Below, piece by piece: positions 1 through 9,555 of a stretch of 64,000 nt of DNA. A program made the translations under genes and the position numbers. The DNA comes from an uncultured Cellulomonas sp. Its GTDB lineage: Bacteria > Actinomycetota > Actinomycetes > Actinomycetales > Cellulomonadaceae. The stretch covers positions 248,001 to 312,000 of the forward strand of contig NZ_CANLTL010000001.1 of assembly GCF_947494015.1 (NCBI RefSeq). Direction: 5' to 3'. Every line of letters starts with the position of its first letter. Position 1 is the stretch's first letter. The notes beneath the pieces were generated by a model. It was not told where the DNA came from. It ran no database searches and worked only from the letters and a program-made list of their open reading frames with translations.

Positions 1-1179
1 GTGGTGGTCGGTGGCCGACGCGGCGGCCCGGCAGACGTCACCGCACGGGTCGACCAGGTCGTGGAGCCCGACGGGCCGCCCGGGTCCCTGCGCGCCGACC
101 TGCACCTCGGGGTCCCGTCCGGGGCCGACGCGGTCCGGGTCCGGGTGGACCGGCCGGGGTACCGGGCGGGCGAGGCGCTCGTGGCCGTGGCCGGGAGCCG
201 GACGCTGGAGGTCAGGGTGGCGTCCGTCCGGACCGGTCGCCAGCGGTTGTTCCGGGCGCAGCTGCAGGCCGTGGCCGGCGCCGGTCAGCACACCGGACCG
301 GTCCGCGAGGCCCCGGCCGGCGAGGCCGTCGTCCTGCCGCGCGGACGGGGGCTGGCCGAGCTGCCGCTGCCACCGCGGCTGCGCGGCTCGACCGGCCAGC
401 ACCGCTCGCGGCGCCCGGGCGACGGCGGCGACCTGCGTGACGTGCACCCGCTCGGCCCCGGGGACCCACCCCGGCGGGTCGACTGGCGGGTGACCGCCCG
501 CCGGGCCCCCGCCCTGGAGCAGCTGTACGTGCGCCGGACCCTCGCGCTCGCGGAGGCGACGGTGACGCTGGTCGTCGACTCCCGCGACGACCTCGGCCCC
601 GACCCGGCCACCTGGGGCGGCACCCAGCCGGCGCGGCCCGACGACTCGACGTCGGCGGACCTCGCCCGCCAGGCGGCCGCCTCGGTCGCCGAAGGTCACC
701 TGTCGCTCGGTGACCGGGTCGGCATGGAGGACCTGGGCGTGCGGCGCCGCACGCTGCGGGTCGGCACCGGGCGGCGACAGCTGGACCGGCTGGTCCAGCA
801 GCTCGCGCTGATCCGGCCGCAGGGACGCCCGCCGGACCGCGTGCGCGCGCCGCAGGTCACCGCCGGCAGCCTCGTGTACCTGTTCTCGACCTTCTTCGAC
901 GACGAACCCGTGCACCTGGCGCGGACGTGGCAGAGAACCGGTCACCGCGTCGTGGCCGTCGACGTGCTGCCGCAGCCCCGCCGGACCACCGACCCTCGGG
1001 TCGAGCTGGCCCTGCGCATGGTCCTGATCGACCGCACGGACCGGCTGGCTGCGGTGCGCGCCGCGGGCATCGACGTCGTCCGGTGGGCCGACGGCGCAGC
1101 CGCCACCCACCTGCTCGAGGTCGCCCGCCGGTCGCGCCGCGCACCCGCGCACGCCGGTCCCCGGCGGGGCCGGGGATGA
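1..1179 (+). CDS. DUF58 domain-containing protein, 5' truncated by window edge
   Basis: The reading frame is open from the first base, and the visible part begins after the two N-terminal membrane helices this family normally has, so the true start lies outside the window. The middle holds the DUF58 core (GDGGDLRDVHPLGPGDPPRRV, about residues 140-160), followed by a VWA-like region with VVDSRDD. DUF58 genes usually follow a MoxR AAA+ ATPase and pair with membrane or transglutaminase-like proteins. The stop overlaps the next ATG as ATGA, so the two are co-translated. The exact function of the family is not established. Confidence 0.8.
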   Translation: MVVGGRRGGPADVTARVDQVVEPDGPPGSLRADLHLGVPSGADAVRVRVDRPGYRAGEALVAVAGSRTLEVRVASVRTGRQRLFRAQLQAVAGAGQHTGPVREAPAGEAVVLPRGRGLAELPLPPRLRGSTGQHRSRRPGDGGDLRDVHPLGPGDPPRRVDWRVTARRAPALEQLYVRRTLALAEATVTLVVDSRDDLGPDPATWGGTQPARPDDSTSADLARQAAASVAEGHLSLGDRVGMEDLGVRRRTLRVGTGRRQLDRLVQQLALIRPQGRPPDRVRAPQVTAGSLVYLFSTFFDDEPVHLARTWQRTGHRVVAVDVLPQPRRTTDPRVELALRMVLIDRTDRLAAVRAAGIDVVRWADGAAATHLLEVARRSRRAPAHAGPRRGRG

Positions 1180-1919
1180 GCGGGGCGGACGCGCGCGGAG
1201 CGCGGCTGCGGGTGCGGCCGTCGGTGCTCGGCGGCCTCACGGGACGCGGAGTCGGGGTCGGCGCCCGCGGTGCGGGGCTCCGGGCGGCGCGCGGCGCCGT
1301 CGTCCGCCGGACCCGCACCGCGCCCGTCAGGCTGGGCCTGGGTCCGGCGCTGCCCGCTGCGGTACTCCGCCTGCTCCCCGGCGCGCTGGTCCTCGCCCTC
1401 GGTGCCCTGCTCGGTACCGGCGACGCGGTGCGGGTCCTCGCGGCGGCCGCTGCGGTGCTGGTCGTGGCACGCCCGGCATGGCCGATCGCCGGTCCGCTCG
1501 TGCTGCTCGCCGGACTGGCGGTCCTCACCGGGCCGGACCGGGTCACGACCGGCGGGGGTGCGGCCGACGCGCTGGGCGTCCCGGGCCCGGTCCGGCTCGC
1601 GGCCGTGCTGCTCCTGCTCGACGTGACCCTGCGCGCGCTGTCGCTGGCCGCGCACGCCGCGTGGGGCGGCCGGGTCGAGTGGGCGGTGCTGGGGCGGGCG
1701 GGCCGGGTGGCGCTGTCCACCCAGCTCGTGGTGCAGCCCGTCCTGCTGCTCGTGCTCGCCGTCCGCGCCATGTCCGACGGCGCCGGGCCCGGCTGGCTGC
1801 GGGTGCTCGCCCTGGCGACCGCGGGGCTCCTGCTCGGTCTGGCGCTGCCCCGCGCCCGTGCCGGGCGGGAGACCACCGCGCGGTGGCCACGCGGTCGTCG
1901 GACGCGCGGAGACGCGTAG
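1176..1919 (+). CDS. hydrophobic membrane protein co-translated with DUF58 gene
   Basis: A 247-residue protein rich in Leu, Ala and Val, with about six predicted membrane segments (for example LPAAVLRLLPGALVLALGAL and LVVQPVLLLVLAV) and Arg-rich ends. The start is the ATG that overlaps the DUF58 stop by four bases. The frame is open further upstream, but that stretch is Arg/Pro-rich shadow sequence of the previous gene. I do not recognise a family. It is probably the membrane partner of the MoxR-DUF58 type operon. It converges on the tRNA-Ser gene, with a strong hairpin between them. Confidence 0.65.
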   Translation: MSGADARGARLRVRPSVLGGLTGRGVGVGARGAGLRAARGAVVRRTRTAPVRLGLGPALPAAVLRLLPGALVLALGALLGTGDAVRVLAAAAAVLVVARPAWPIAGPLVLLAGLAVLTGPDRVTTGGGAADALGVPGPVRLAAVLLLLDVTLRALSLAAHAAWGGRVEWAVLGRAGRVALSTQLVVQPVLLLVLAVRAMSDGAGPGWLRVLALATAGLLLGLALPRARAGRETTARWPRGRRTRGDA

Positions 1920-1948
1920 GCGGCGCAGCGAGCGCGACCGCGACAGCA

Positions 1949-1981
1949 CGACGGCCCGGACCTGTCAGGTCCGAGCCGTCG
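1949..1981. terminator. hairpin between convergent genes, likely bidirectional terminator
   Basis: CGACGGC and CGGACCT (1949-1963) pair with AGGTCCG and GCCGTCG (1967-1981) around a GTC loop, with one unpaired base on each side. This gives a 14-bp GC-rich stem lying exactly between the convergent membrane-protein gene and tRNA-Ser. There is no T-tract, as is common in actinobacteria. Confidence 0.55.
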
Positions 1982-2006
1982 GCCATGTCCGCAGTCATCG
2001 TCGCGG

Positions 2007-2096
2007 TGGCGGTAGCGGTGGGATTTGAACCCACGGTGGACTTTCACCCACACACGCTTTCGAGGCGTGCTCCTTAGGCCGCTCGGACACGCTACC
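2007..2096 (-). tRNA. tRNA-Ser (anticodon CGA)
   Basis: Read on the minus strand, the acceptor arms GGTAGCG and CGCTACC close a cloverleaf with a D-arm (TCCGAGCGGCC), an anticodon stem CACGC/GCGTG around the loop CTCGAAA (anticodon CGA), a long variable arm (GGTGAAAGTCCACC) typical of class II tRNAs, and a T-arm with GGTTCAAATCC. A discriminator G and an encoded CCA follow at 2010-2007. It reads the UCG codon. Confidence 0.95.
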
Positions 2097-2177
2097 TCGG
2101 CGCAGACGATACCCGGTCCGCCGGTGCACGCCGAATCGGGGCCTGCGCCGAGGGGCCGGGGGGTCGGCCCCGGCCGC

Positions 2178-4406
2178 TCAGCGCACGGTCGCGTGCGCCG
2201 GCGGCCACACCTGGTCGGGTGGGCTGGGGTAGCCGTGCAGATACCCCTGGGTGTAATCGCAGCCGGCGTCGGTGAAGAAGTCGAGCTGCTCGGGCGTCTC
2301 GATGCCCTCGGCGACCGTGCGCACCCCCAGGTCCGTGGCCAGCCGCAGGATCGAGCGGACGATCGTGCGGGTCGCGGGCTCGTGCAGCGTGGACGTGAAG
2401 TCCCGGTCGAGCTTCAACGTGTCGACCGGCAGCCGCCGCAACCAGGTCAGCGCGGTGTTGCCCGCCCCGAAGTCGTCCAGTGCGATCCGGAACCCGTGCT
2501 CGCGCATCCGGGTCAGCTGCTCCGCGAGCCGGCACACGTCGGCGCCCAGCACGTCCTCGGCCACCTCGAACTGGATCCGGTGCGGCGCGACGCCGTACCG
2601 CTCGACCCGCTCGGCGAGCTCGTCGGCGAGCGCGGGCCGGCTCAGCTGGATCGGCGCGAGGTTGATGAAGACCTCCGGCACCCCTCCGGGCTCCTCCCAG
2701 CGGGCGGCTTGAGCGAGGGCCAGGTCGACCGCCCGGGTGCACAGCGCCGGGACCAGCCCGACGCCGACCGCGCCGGGCAGGAAGTCGGCCGCGGCGAGCA
2801 GCCCGCGGGTCGGGTGCCGCCAGCGCACCAGCGCCTCGGCCGCCACGTGTCGACGGTCGGAGGTCCGCACGATGGGCTGCCAGTGGACGACCAGCTCGTC
2901 CGCGTCGAGCGCCCGGTGCAGGTCGCTCTGCAGGTGGACGCGGCGCAGGACCCGCTCGCGCAGCTCGGGGTCGAACATGTGCACCCGGTTGCGACCCCGG
3001 CGCTTGGCCTCGTACAGGGCGGCGTCCGCGTCCGCCAGCAGGGACTCCGCAGCGGGGCTCGGCCGCTCGTCGACGTCGTCGTCGCGCTCGGCCCCGAGCG
3101 GCGCGCCGAGGTCGACGCCGTCGGCCGGGCCGGCGTCCGCGGGGCGACCCTCGCTGGTGACCGCCCCGAGGGACACCGTGACGTGCGCGGCCAGCGAGCC
3201 GATGTCGTAGCGGGTCCCGGCCGCCCCGGCGATCCGCTCGGCGACCGTGACCGCGTCGTCGGACGTGGCCAGGTCCTGCGCCAGCACGACGAACTCGTCA
3301 CCCCCCAGCCGGGCGATCGACTCCCCGGGGTGCAGCACGGACGCCATGCGACGCGACATCTCCACGAGCAGCCGGTCCCCCGCGGAGTGCCCGAGGCTGT
3401 CGTTGAGCATCTTGAAGTCGTCGACGTCGAGCAGCAGCAGGGCCAGCTGCCGTCCGGACCGGCGGCCGGCCTCCAGCGCCCGGTCGAGGGCCCGGGTGAA
3501 CCAGCGGCGGTTCGGCAGCCCGGTGAGCGCGTCGGACAGCGCCAGCGCCCGCAGCCGGCGCTGCGCCTCGAACTGCTCGGTGACGTCGAGCGCGTTGATG
3601 ATGACGCCGCCCACGACCGGGTCGTCGAGCCGGTTCGTGGCCACGTACGCGACCCGCCGCACCTGACCGGCCCCGTTGCGCACCTCGGCCTCCGCGCGCG
3701 CGGTGCCCCCGGCCGGCGCCCGCAGGACCCGGTCGAACAGGTCGTCGCCGACGGTGACGCCCGCCCGGTCGCTGAAGAAGTTGCCGAACCGCGTGCCCAG
3801 CAGCGTCTGCGGGTCCACGCCGAGGACGGCGGCGAGGGAGGGGCTCGCGTAGGTGATCAGCCGGTCCGCCGTGGTCACCACGATCGTGTCGCTGGCGTGC
3901 TCGAGGAGCCGTTCGAAGCGGGTGTTGGCGGCGAGCAGCTCGCGCTGCGCGGCCCGGGCCTGCGTCACGTCACGGGTGAGCACGACGACGTGGCCCGCCA
4001 CGGGGATGCGCAGCACGTCGGCCACGCCCGACGCCGCCTCCGGCGTCGTCGCCACCCCCACCGGGCTGCCGTCCGTGTCGGTCCGGAGCAGGAAGTCCTC
4101 GTGGCTGAGGGCACCGGTCACCAGCACCTGCTGGTTGAGCCCCACCAGCCGGTCGGCGAACGCGCGCGGCATGAGCTCGCGCAGGGTCCGACCCAGGCTC
4201 GGACGCCCCGCGAGCTGGGCCGTCAGCCCGGTGTCGGCGATCACCACGAAGTCCACCGGGGTGCCGTCGTCGCCGTTCACCGGCCGCAGCACGGTCAGCG
4301 AGTCCGTGCCCACCGTGGCGAACGACTGCAGGATGGTCGCCAGCAGGTCGACGTCACCGTCGCCCGGTGACACGGCGGCGAGGTGCGTCCCCGTGCGCTC
4401 GCCCAT
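2178..4406 (-). CDS. PAS-GGDEF-EAL cyclic-di-GMP signalling protein
   Basis: A 742-residue protein with two PAS-like sensor regions (about 1-150 and 160-280), a GGDEF domain (GGDEF at 368-372) and an EAL domain (EAL at 524-526). The diguanylate cyclase active site is intact. The EAL part keeps FEVAED, LDDFGAG, the KLDRDF lysine and the VAEGIETPEQ glutamate, so phosphodiesterase activity is plausible too. No inhibitory RxxD motif precedes GGDEF. It is predicted to be cytosolic, with no membrane helix seen. I chose the ATG at 4406; an open frame continues upstream but is Arg/Gly-rich and enters the divergent sirtuin promoter region. Confidence 0.9.
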   Translation of the reverse strand: MGERTGTHLAAVSPGDGDVDLLATILQSFATVGTDSLTVLRPVNGDDGTPVDFVVIADTGLTAQLAGRPSLGRTLRELMPRAFADRLVGLNQQVLVTGALSHEDFLLRTDTDGSPVGVATTPEAASGVADVLRIPVAGHVVVLTRDVTQARAAQRELLAANTRFERLLEHASDTIVVTTADRLITYASPSLAAVLGVDPQTLLGTRFGNFFSDRAGVTVGDDLFDRVLRAPAGGTARAEAEVRNGAGQVRRVAYVATNRLDDPVVGGVIINALDVTEQFEAQRRLRALALSDALTGLPNRRWFTRALDRALEAGRRSGRQLALLLLDVDDFKMLNDSLGHSAGDRLLVEMSRRMASVLHPGESIARLGGDEFVVLAQDLATSDDAVTVAERIAGAAGTRYDIGSLAAHVTVSLGAVTSEGRPADAGPADGVDLGAPLGAERDDDVDERPSPAAESLLADADAALYEAKRRGRNRVHMFDPELRERVLRRVHLQSDLHRALDADELVVHWQPIVRTSDRRHVAAEALVRWRHPTRGLLAAADFLPGAVGVGLVPALCTRAVDLALAQAARWEEPGGVPEVFINLAPIQLSRPALADELAERVERYGVAPHRIQFEVAEDVLGADVCRLAEQLTRMREHGFRIALDDFGAGNTALTWLRRLPVDTLKLDRDFTSTLHEPATRTIVRSILRLATDLGVRTVAEGIETPEQLDFFTDAGCDYTQGYLHGYPSPPDQVWPPAHATVR

Positions 4407-4519
4407 CCCACCTGCCCGTCGTCCACCGCCTGCCCGTCGGGCCTGGTCATGATGAGCATGCCGTACGCGGACGCCACCCGGCATCTGCACCGTCGCGGGC
4501 GCCTGCCTACACTCGAGCG

Positions 4520-5371
4520 GTGACTGAGCCGGTGACCCTGCTCGACGCCCTCGACCGGGCCGTCGAGGTCCTGGCCGGGCACCGGCTGGCGGTGCTGACC
4601 GGCGCGGGCGTCTCGACCGACTCCGGCATCCCGGACTACCGCGGCCCCGGGTCCCCACCGCGCAACCCCATGACGTACGGCCAGTTCGTCGGTGACCCCG
4701 CGTTCCGCCGGCACTACTGGGCGCGCAACCACGTCGGGTGGACGCACGTGCGCCGGGCGCAGCCGAACGCCGGGCACCGGGCGCTGGCGGCGATGGAGGC
4801 CCGGGGCGTGGTCGGCGGCCTGATCACACAGAACGTGGACGGGCTGCACGGCGACGCCGGGTCGCGCCGCGTCATCGACCTGCACGGCCGCTTCGATCGC
4901 GTGGTCTGCCTGCAGTGCGGGGCGGACACCCCCCGCGCCGAGCTCGCGCACCGCCTCGAGGCGCTCAACCCCGGCTTCGCGGAGTCGGTCGGCTCGGTCG
5001 CGGACGTCGAGATCGCCCCCGACGCCGACGCCGTCATCGAGTCCACCGCGGACTTCGTCGTCGCCCCGTGCGAGCGCTGCGGCGGGATGCTCAAACCGGA
5101 CATCGTCTACTTCGGCGAGAACGTGCCCAAGGACCGGGTGGCGCGGGCCTACGCCATGGTGGACGACGCCGGCGCGCTGCTCGTCGCCGGTTCGTCGTTG
5201 ACCGTGATGTCCGGCCTGCGGTTCGTCCGGCACGCCGCCAAGGCGGGCAGGCCGGTCGTCATCATCAACCGCGGCCAGACCCGCGGCGACCCCCTCGCGA
5301 CGGTCCGGGTGGACGCCGGGACGTCACCGACGCTGGTCACCCTCGCCCAGACGCTCCCGACACCCGCCTGA
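4520..5371 (+). CDS. NAD-dependent protein deacylase, Sir2 family
   Basis: A 283-residue sirtuin that removes acyl groups from protein lysines using NAD. The NAD-binding motifs GAGVSTDSGIPDYRG and TQNVDGLH are present, as is the catalytic His in DLHG. A four-Cys zinc site is formed by CLQCG and CERCG, with an unusually long insert between the pairs. The start is the GTG at 4520 (VTEPVTLLDAL); the longer frame is improbable sequence. It diverges from the GGDEF-EAL gene across a gap of about 110 bases and converges on tadA. Confidence 0.9.
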   Translation: MTEPVTLLDALDRAVEVLAGHRLAVLTGAGVSTDSGIPDYRGPGSPPRNPMTYGQFVGDPAFRRHYWARNHVGWTHVRRAQPNAGHRALAAMEARGVVGGLITQNVDGLHGDAGSRRVIDLHGRFDRVVCLQCGADTPRAELAHRLEALNPGFAESVGSVADVEIAPDADAVIESTADFVVAPCERCGGMLKPDIVYFGENVPKDRVARAYAMVDDAGALLVAGSSLTVMSGLRFVRHAAKAGRPVVIINRGQTRGDPLATVRVDAGTSPTLVTLAQTLPTPA

Positions 5372-5416
5372 GCCGCGCCCGTCGTCGTCGACCGGGGCGC
5401 ACCGGGTCGGACCGGC

Positions 5417-5878
5417 TCAGCGGTGCCCGGCGAAGAACCCGCGCAGCACCTCGCCGCACTCGGCCTCCCGCACACCGCCGACGACCTGGACCCGGTGGTT
5501 GAGCCGACGGTCCCGCACCACGTCCCACTGCGAGCCGCACGCACCCGCCTTGGGATCCCAGGCGCCGAGCACGAGCCGCGGCACCCGCGCCAGGACGGTC
5601 GCGCCCGCGCACATCAGGCACGGCTCGAGGGTCACCACGAGCGTGCAGTCGTCGAGCCGCCAGCGCCCCAGCGTGACCGAGGCCGCACGCAGCGCGAGCA
5701 CCTCGGCGTGCGCGGTGGGGTCGGCGCTCGCCTCCCGGCGGTTGCGTCCCCGGCCGACCACGTCGCCGCCCGGCCCGACGACGACCGCGCCCACCGGCAC
5801 GTCACCGGTCGCCAGCGCCGCGCGGGCCTCGTCGAGGGCGTCGGTCATCCAGCGGGCGTCATCGGGGGTGCCGGGCAC
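5417..5878 (-). CDS. tadA: tRNA adenosine-34 deaminase family protein
   Basis: A 153-residue cytidine/deoxycytidylate-deaminase fold enzyme. The zinc and catalytic motif HAEV and the second zinc motif PCLMC are intact, and the length is typical for TadA, which converts wobble adenosine of tRNA-Arg(ACG) to inosine. It lies three bases downstream of the GntR regulator on the same strand, so it may be co-transcribed. A related nucleoside deaminase of other substrate specificity cannot be excluded. Confidence 0.85.
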   Translation of the reverse strand: MPGTPDDARWMTDALDEARAALATGDVPVGAVVVGPGGDVVGRGRNRREASADPTAHAEVLALRAASVTLGRWRLDDCTLVVTLEPCLMCAGATVLARVPRLVLGAWDPKAGACGSQWDVVRDRRLNHRVQVVGGVREAECGEVLRGFFAGHR

Positions 5879-5881
5879 GCG

Positions 5882-6601
5882 TCAGTCCCAGACCGCGACG
5901 CTGCGCCGGGTGGGGACGGATCCGGCGTTGGACGCGAACAGCTCCGGTGAGCGCCGGCGGACCCGCTCGATGTCGGCGAACACCGCACGCAGGTGGGTTC
6001 GCATCAACGTGCGGGCCGCCGCCCGGTCGCCCCGCAGCAGGGCGTCCAGGACGGCTTCGTGCTGGTCGCGGAACACCGACATCGAGGCGTTCTCGGTCAG
6101 TCCGAGGCGCCGCGCCCGGTCGAGGTGGCCCTTGGCTGCGACGACGGTCGGCCACGTCCGCTCGTGCCCGGCCAGCCGGAGCAGCCCGTGGTGGAACTCC
6201 TCGTCGAGCGGGAAGAACGCGTCCGCGTCCTGGTCCACCGCCTCCTGGGCAGCGAGGTTGGCCCGCAGCTCGGCGACCAGGTCCGGGGCCGGGTCGGCCG
6301 GCACGTCGTCGAGCGAGGCGAGCTCGACGGCTTCGCGCAGGAACTGCGCGTCCGCGACGCGGTCGGGGTCCACGCGCGAGACGAACGAGCCGACCTTCGG
6401 GAAGACCTGCACCAGACCCTCCTGCGACAGCAGGATCAGGCTCTCGCGCACCGGCGTGCGGGAGATCCCGAGCTCGGCGGCGAGCTCGTTCTCCGACAGC
6501 GCTGCCCCGGGTGGCAGCTGCAGGGTCACCACGCGCCGTCGCAGCTCGTCGTAGACGGCTCGGCGGCTGGTCCGGGCGGGCAGGGTCGGCACGGAGACCA
6601 C
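5882..6601 (-). CDS. GntR-family (FadR-type) transcriptional regulator
   Basis: An N-terminal winged helix-turn-helix (AVYDELRRRVV through LAAELGISRTPVRESL) is followed by a helical FCD ligand-binding domain with conserved His near the end (HLRAVFADI). It diverges from the mannonate-dehydratase operon and very probably represses it in response to a sugar acid. I prefer the GTG at 6601 (239 residues, normal family length). An in-frame ATG at 6652 would give 256 residues but directly abuts the palindromic operator at 6653-6670. Neither start has a strong ribosome-binding site. Confidence 0.8.
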   Translation of the reverse strand: MVSVPTLPARTSRRAVYDELRRRVVTLQLPPGAALSENELAAELGISRTPVRESLILLSQEGLVQVFPKVGSFVSRVDPDRVADAQFLREAVELASLDDVPADPAPDLVAELRANLAAQEAVDQDADAFFPLDEEFHHGLLRLAGHERTWPTVVAAKGHLDRARRLGLTENASMSVFRDQHEAVLDALLRGDRAAARTLMRTHLRAVFADIERVRRRSPELFASNAGSVPTRRSVAVWD

Positions 6602-6652
6602 TGTAGTGAACAGGCCCCGGCCGCCGAGCTGGTTGACGTAGCGAACACACAT

Positions 6653-6670
6653 GCGCTTACATACAAGCGC
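6653..6670. promoter_or_regulatory. palindromic operator between GntR gene and manD operon
   Basis: Perfect inverted repeat GCGCTT-N6-AAGCGC in the divergent promoter region. Size and position suit a dimeric GntR regulator. Binding by the adjacent regulator is inferred. Confidence 0.55.
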
Positions 6671-6741
6671 CGTACTGCAGCCGCCGATCGCGCGGCACCC
6701 ATGCCCGCCGCGCCGATGCGGCCGCACAGGAACTGGACGCC

Positions 6742-7950
6742 ATGACCACGATCGAACGGGCCGAGGTGCTCGTCGCGGGCCCCGGCCGCAACTTCGTCAC
6801 GCTGCGCCTGACCACCTCCGACGGCGTGACCGGCCTCGGGGACGCCACCCTGAACGGCCGCGAGCTCGCCGTCGCGAGCTACCTGCGGGACCACGTGGTG
6901 CCGCTTCTCATCGGCAAGGACCCGGCCCGCATCGAGGACATGTGGCAGTACCTGTACCGCGGCGCGTACTGGCGCCGCGGGCCGGTGACGATGACCGCCA
7001 TCGCGGCGGTCGACACCGCACTGTGGGACGTCAAGGGCAAGGTCGCCGGCCTGCCGGTCTTCCAGCTGCTCGGCGGCCGGTCCCGCGAGGGCGTGCTGGT
7101 CTACTGCCATGCGAGCGGCACCGACACCGCCTCCCTCGTCGACGACGTCGCCCGGTTCCGCGACCTGGGGTACCAGGCGGTCCGCGCGCAGGCCGCCGTG
7201 CCCGAGGTCGGCGGCACCTACGGCGTGCGCAAGGGCCTCATCTACGAGCCCGCCGCGACGTCGCTGCCGGACGAGCAGCCGTGGTCGACCGAGGCCTACC
7301 TGCGGTTCGCGCCCACCTACCTCGAGGCGGTCCGCGACCGGCTGGGCTTCGACTTCCACCTCCTGCACGACGTCCACCACCGGCTGACGCCCATCGAGGC
7401 CGCCCGCTTCGGCAAGCGCGTGGAGGACGTCCAGCTGTTCTGGATGGAGGACCCCACCCCGGCCGAGAACCAGGAGTCGTTCCGTCTGATCCGCAGCCAC
7501 ACGACCACGCCGATCGCGGTGGGCGAGGTGCTGAACAGCATCTGGGACGTCCAGCACCTCATCACCGAGCAGCTCATCGACTACGTCCGCACCACGGTGG
7601 TGCACGCCGGCGGCATCACGCACCTGCGTCGCATCTTCGACCTGGCGGCCCTGTACGGCGTACGGACCGGCTCCCACGGCGCCACGGACCTGTCGCCGGT
7701 GACGCAGTCCGCGGCGGTCCACCTGGACCTGGTGGTGCCGAACTTCGGCATCCAGGAGTACATGGAGCACGCCCCGGAGACGATGGAGGTGTTCCGCAGC
7801 GGCGTGCGCTTCGAGAACGGGATGCTGCACCCGAGTGAGGAGCCCGGCCTCGGCGTCGAGTACGACGACGCGGCCGCGGAGCGCTTCCCCTACGACCCCC
7901 GGTACCTGCCCGTGGCCCGTCGGCTCGACGGTTCCCTGCACGACTGGTGA
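6742..7950 (+). CDS. manD: D-mannonate dehydratase family enzyme (ManD/RspA)
   Basis: A 402-residue enolase-superfamily protein: N-terminal capping domain, then a barrel with [10 protein letters not shown], the metal-ligand stretch AVGEVLN and [11 protein letters not shown]. Characteristic ManD regions [16 protein letters not shown] and [12 protein letters not shown] are present. The family dehydrates D-mannonate to 2-keto-3-deoxygluconate, although some members are slow or act on D-gluconate. It is the first gene of an operon with a sugar-acid permease and an idonate-type dehydrogenase, under the divergent GntR regulator, which supports hexonate catabolism. The exact substrate is inferred. 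Confidence 0.88.
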   Translation: MTTIERAEVLVAGPGRNFVTLRLTTSDGVTGLGDATLNGRELAVASYLRDHVVPLLIGKDPARIEDMWQYLYRGAYWRRGPVTMTAIAAVDTALWDVKGKVAGLPVFQLLGGRSREGVLVYCHASGTDTASLVDDVARFRDLGYQAVRAQAAVPEVGGTYGVRKGLIYEPAATSLPDEQPWSTEAYLRFAPTYLEAVRDRLGFDFHLLHDVHHRLTPIEAARFGKRVEDVQLFWMEDPTPAENQESFRLIRSHTTTPIAVGEVLNSIWDVQHLITEQLIDYVRTTVVHAGGITHLRRIFDLAALYGVRTGSHGATDLSPVTQSAAVHLDLVVPNFGIQEYMEHAPETMEVFRSGVRFENGMLHPSEEPGLGVEYDDAAAERFPYDPRYLPVARRLDGSLHDW

Positions 7951-8163
7951 CGGCACGCCGGCCCACCCGGCCGGCACGCCACCGCACCCGCCCATACCGA
8001 CGGCCCGGCCCCGCACCCGTCTACCCGACGGCCCGGCCCGGGCACGTCCACACCGGCCCGACCGGACACCGGGGCGCACCCGACCCCGACGTCGACCCTC
8101 ACCGCCCTCGCGGGTGAGGCCACCCAGCATCGGCCGCGCCCGCGCGGCGCAAAGGAGCACACG

Positions 8164-9555
8164 ATGACCCAGGAGAGCACGGCGGTCCCGCCGCCGCACG
8201 TGGCGGAGCGCACCACAGGCGACCTGAAGAGGGCTGCCGTCTCCGGCTGGCTCGGCACGGCCATGGAGTTCATGGACTTCCAGCTGTACTCGCTGGCCGC
8301 TGCCATCGTCTTCAACGAGATCTTCTTCCCCGAGGTCGACCCTGCGGTCGGGCTGATCGCCGCCATGGGGACCTACGGCGTCGGCTACGTCGCCCGCCTC
8401 GTCGGGGCGATCTACTTCGGCCGGATGGGCGATCGGATCGGTCGCAAGAGGGTCCTGTTCATCACCATCGCGCTGATGGGCGCGTCGACGACCCTCATCG
8501 GCGTCCTGCCGACCTACGCGCAGATCGGCCTCGCCGCCCCCGCCCTGCTGGTCGCGCTCCGCCTCGTCCAGGGCTTCGGCGCCGGTGCCGAGATCGCCGG
8601 GGCCACCACGATGCTCGCCGAGTACGCCCCGGCGCCCCGCCGCGGGATCATCGCGTCGCTGGTCAGCCTGGGCACGAACACCGGCACACTCGCGGCCACC
8701 GGTCTGTGGGCGCTGCTGCTCGCCGTCTTGACCGAGGAGCAGCTGCTCTCCTGGGGCTGGCGCCTGCCGTTCCTGTTCAGCTTCGTGCTGATGATCTTCG
8801 CGATCTGGGTGCGTCGGCACCTCAAGGAGAGCCCGGTCTTCGAGAACCGCGCCGACGTGACCGCGGACGGCGTCGCGCTGAGCCGCGCCGAGCTCGAGCA
8901 GGCCGCGGCGGACGCGCACGAGACGAGCGTGCTGGAGGCCGCCCTCAAGCAGCGCAAGGGCAAGGCGTTCTTCATCGCCCTCGGCCTGCGCTTCGGCCAG
9001 GCCGGCAACTCGGGCCTCATCCAGACGTTCCTGGTCGGGTACCTCGCCACGACGCTCCTGCTGGACCGCAGCGTCGCCACGAGCGCGATCCTGTACAGCT
9101 CCGTCGTCGGGTTCGCCACCGTGCCGATCGTCGGCGCCCTCGGCGACCGGTTCGGCCGTCGTCCCGTCTACATGGCGCTCACCGCCGTGTCCGCGGTCCT
9201 CGCCTTCCCGCTGATCAACCTGATCCAGCAGGGCAGCACGGTCGCGCTGACGGTGTCGATGATCCTGCTGCACAACCTCGCCGTCCTGGGCCTGTTCTCC
9301 CTCGAGAGCGTCACGATGGCCGAGCTCTTCGGGGCCCGCACCCGGTTCACCCAGCTCGCGCTCGCCAAGGAGATCGGTGGCATCCTCGCCACCGCCATCG
9401 GCCCCGTCGTCGCCGCGGCCCTGACCGCCGCGACCGGGTCGTGGTGGCCCATCGCCGCGATGCTCGTCGTGTACTCGCTGATCACGCTGGTCTCGGCGTA
9501 CGTGTCCCCCGAGGTCCGGGGCCGCGACCTCGTGCGTCTGGAGGACGCGGCATGA
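8164..9555 (+). CDS. MFS metabolite:H+ symporter
   Basis: A 463-residue major-facilitator transporter with about 12 membrane segments. The start of the metabolite:H+ symporter subfamily (SGWLGTAMEFMDFQLYSLAAA) and the loop motif GRMGDRIGRKRVL are visible, and a second loop motif is GDRFGRRPVY. A good ribosome-binding site (AAAGGAG) precedes the ATG. Its position between manD and the dehydrogenase suggests uptake of a hexonate such as mannonate or idonate. Its stop overlaps the next ATG (ATGA). Confidence 0.85.
   Translation: MTQESTAVPPPHVAERTTGDLKRAAVSGWLGTAMEFMDFQLYSLAAAIVFNEIFFPEVDPAVGLIAAMGTYGVGYVARLVGAIYFGRMGDRIGRKRVLFITIALMGASTTLIGVLPTYAQIGLAAPALLVALRLVQGFGAGAEIAGATTMLAEYAPAPRRGIIASLVSLGTNTGTLAATGLWALLLAVLTEEQLLSWGWRLPFLFSFVLMIFAIWVRRHLKESPVFENRADVTADGVALSRAELEQAAADAHETSVLEAALKQRKGKAFFIALGLRFGQAGNSGLIQTFLVGYLATTLLLDRSVATSAILYSSVVGFATVPIVGALGDRFGRRPVYMALTAVSAVLAFPLINLIQQGSTVALTVSMILLHNLAVLGLFSLESVTMAELFGARTRFTQLALAKEIGGILATAIGPVVAAALTAATGSWWPIAAMLVVYSLITLVSAYVSPEVRGRDLVRLEDAA

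Noticed and set aside
2025-4370. 781-codon plus-strand open frame
   Set aside because: It is antisense to the PAS-GGDEF-EAL gene and reads as Arg/Gly/Val-rich nonsense typical of GC-rich shadows.
5372-5416. Terminator between sirtuin gene and tadA
   Set aside because: TGAGCCG and CGGCTCA are complementary, but the loop is about 36 bases, too weak to list as a terminator.
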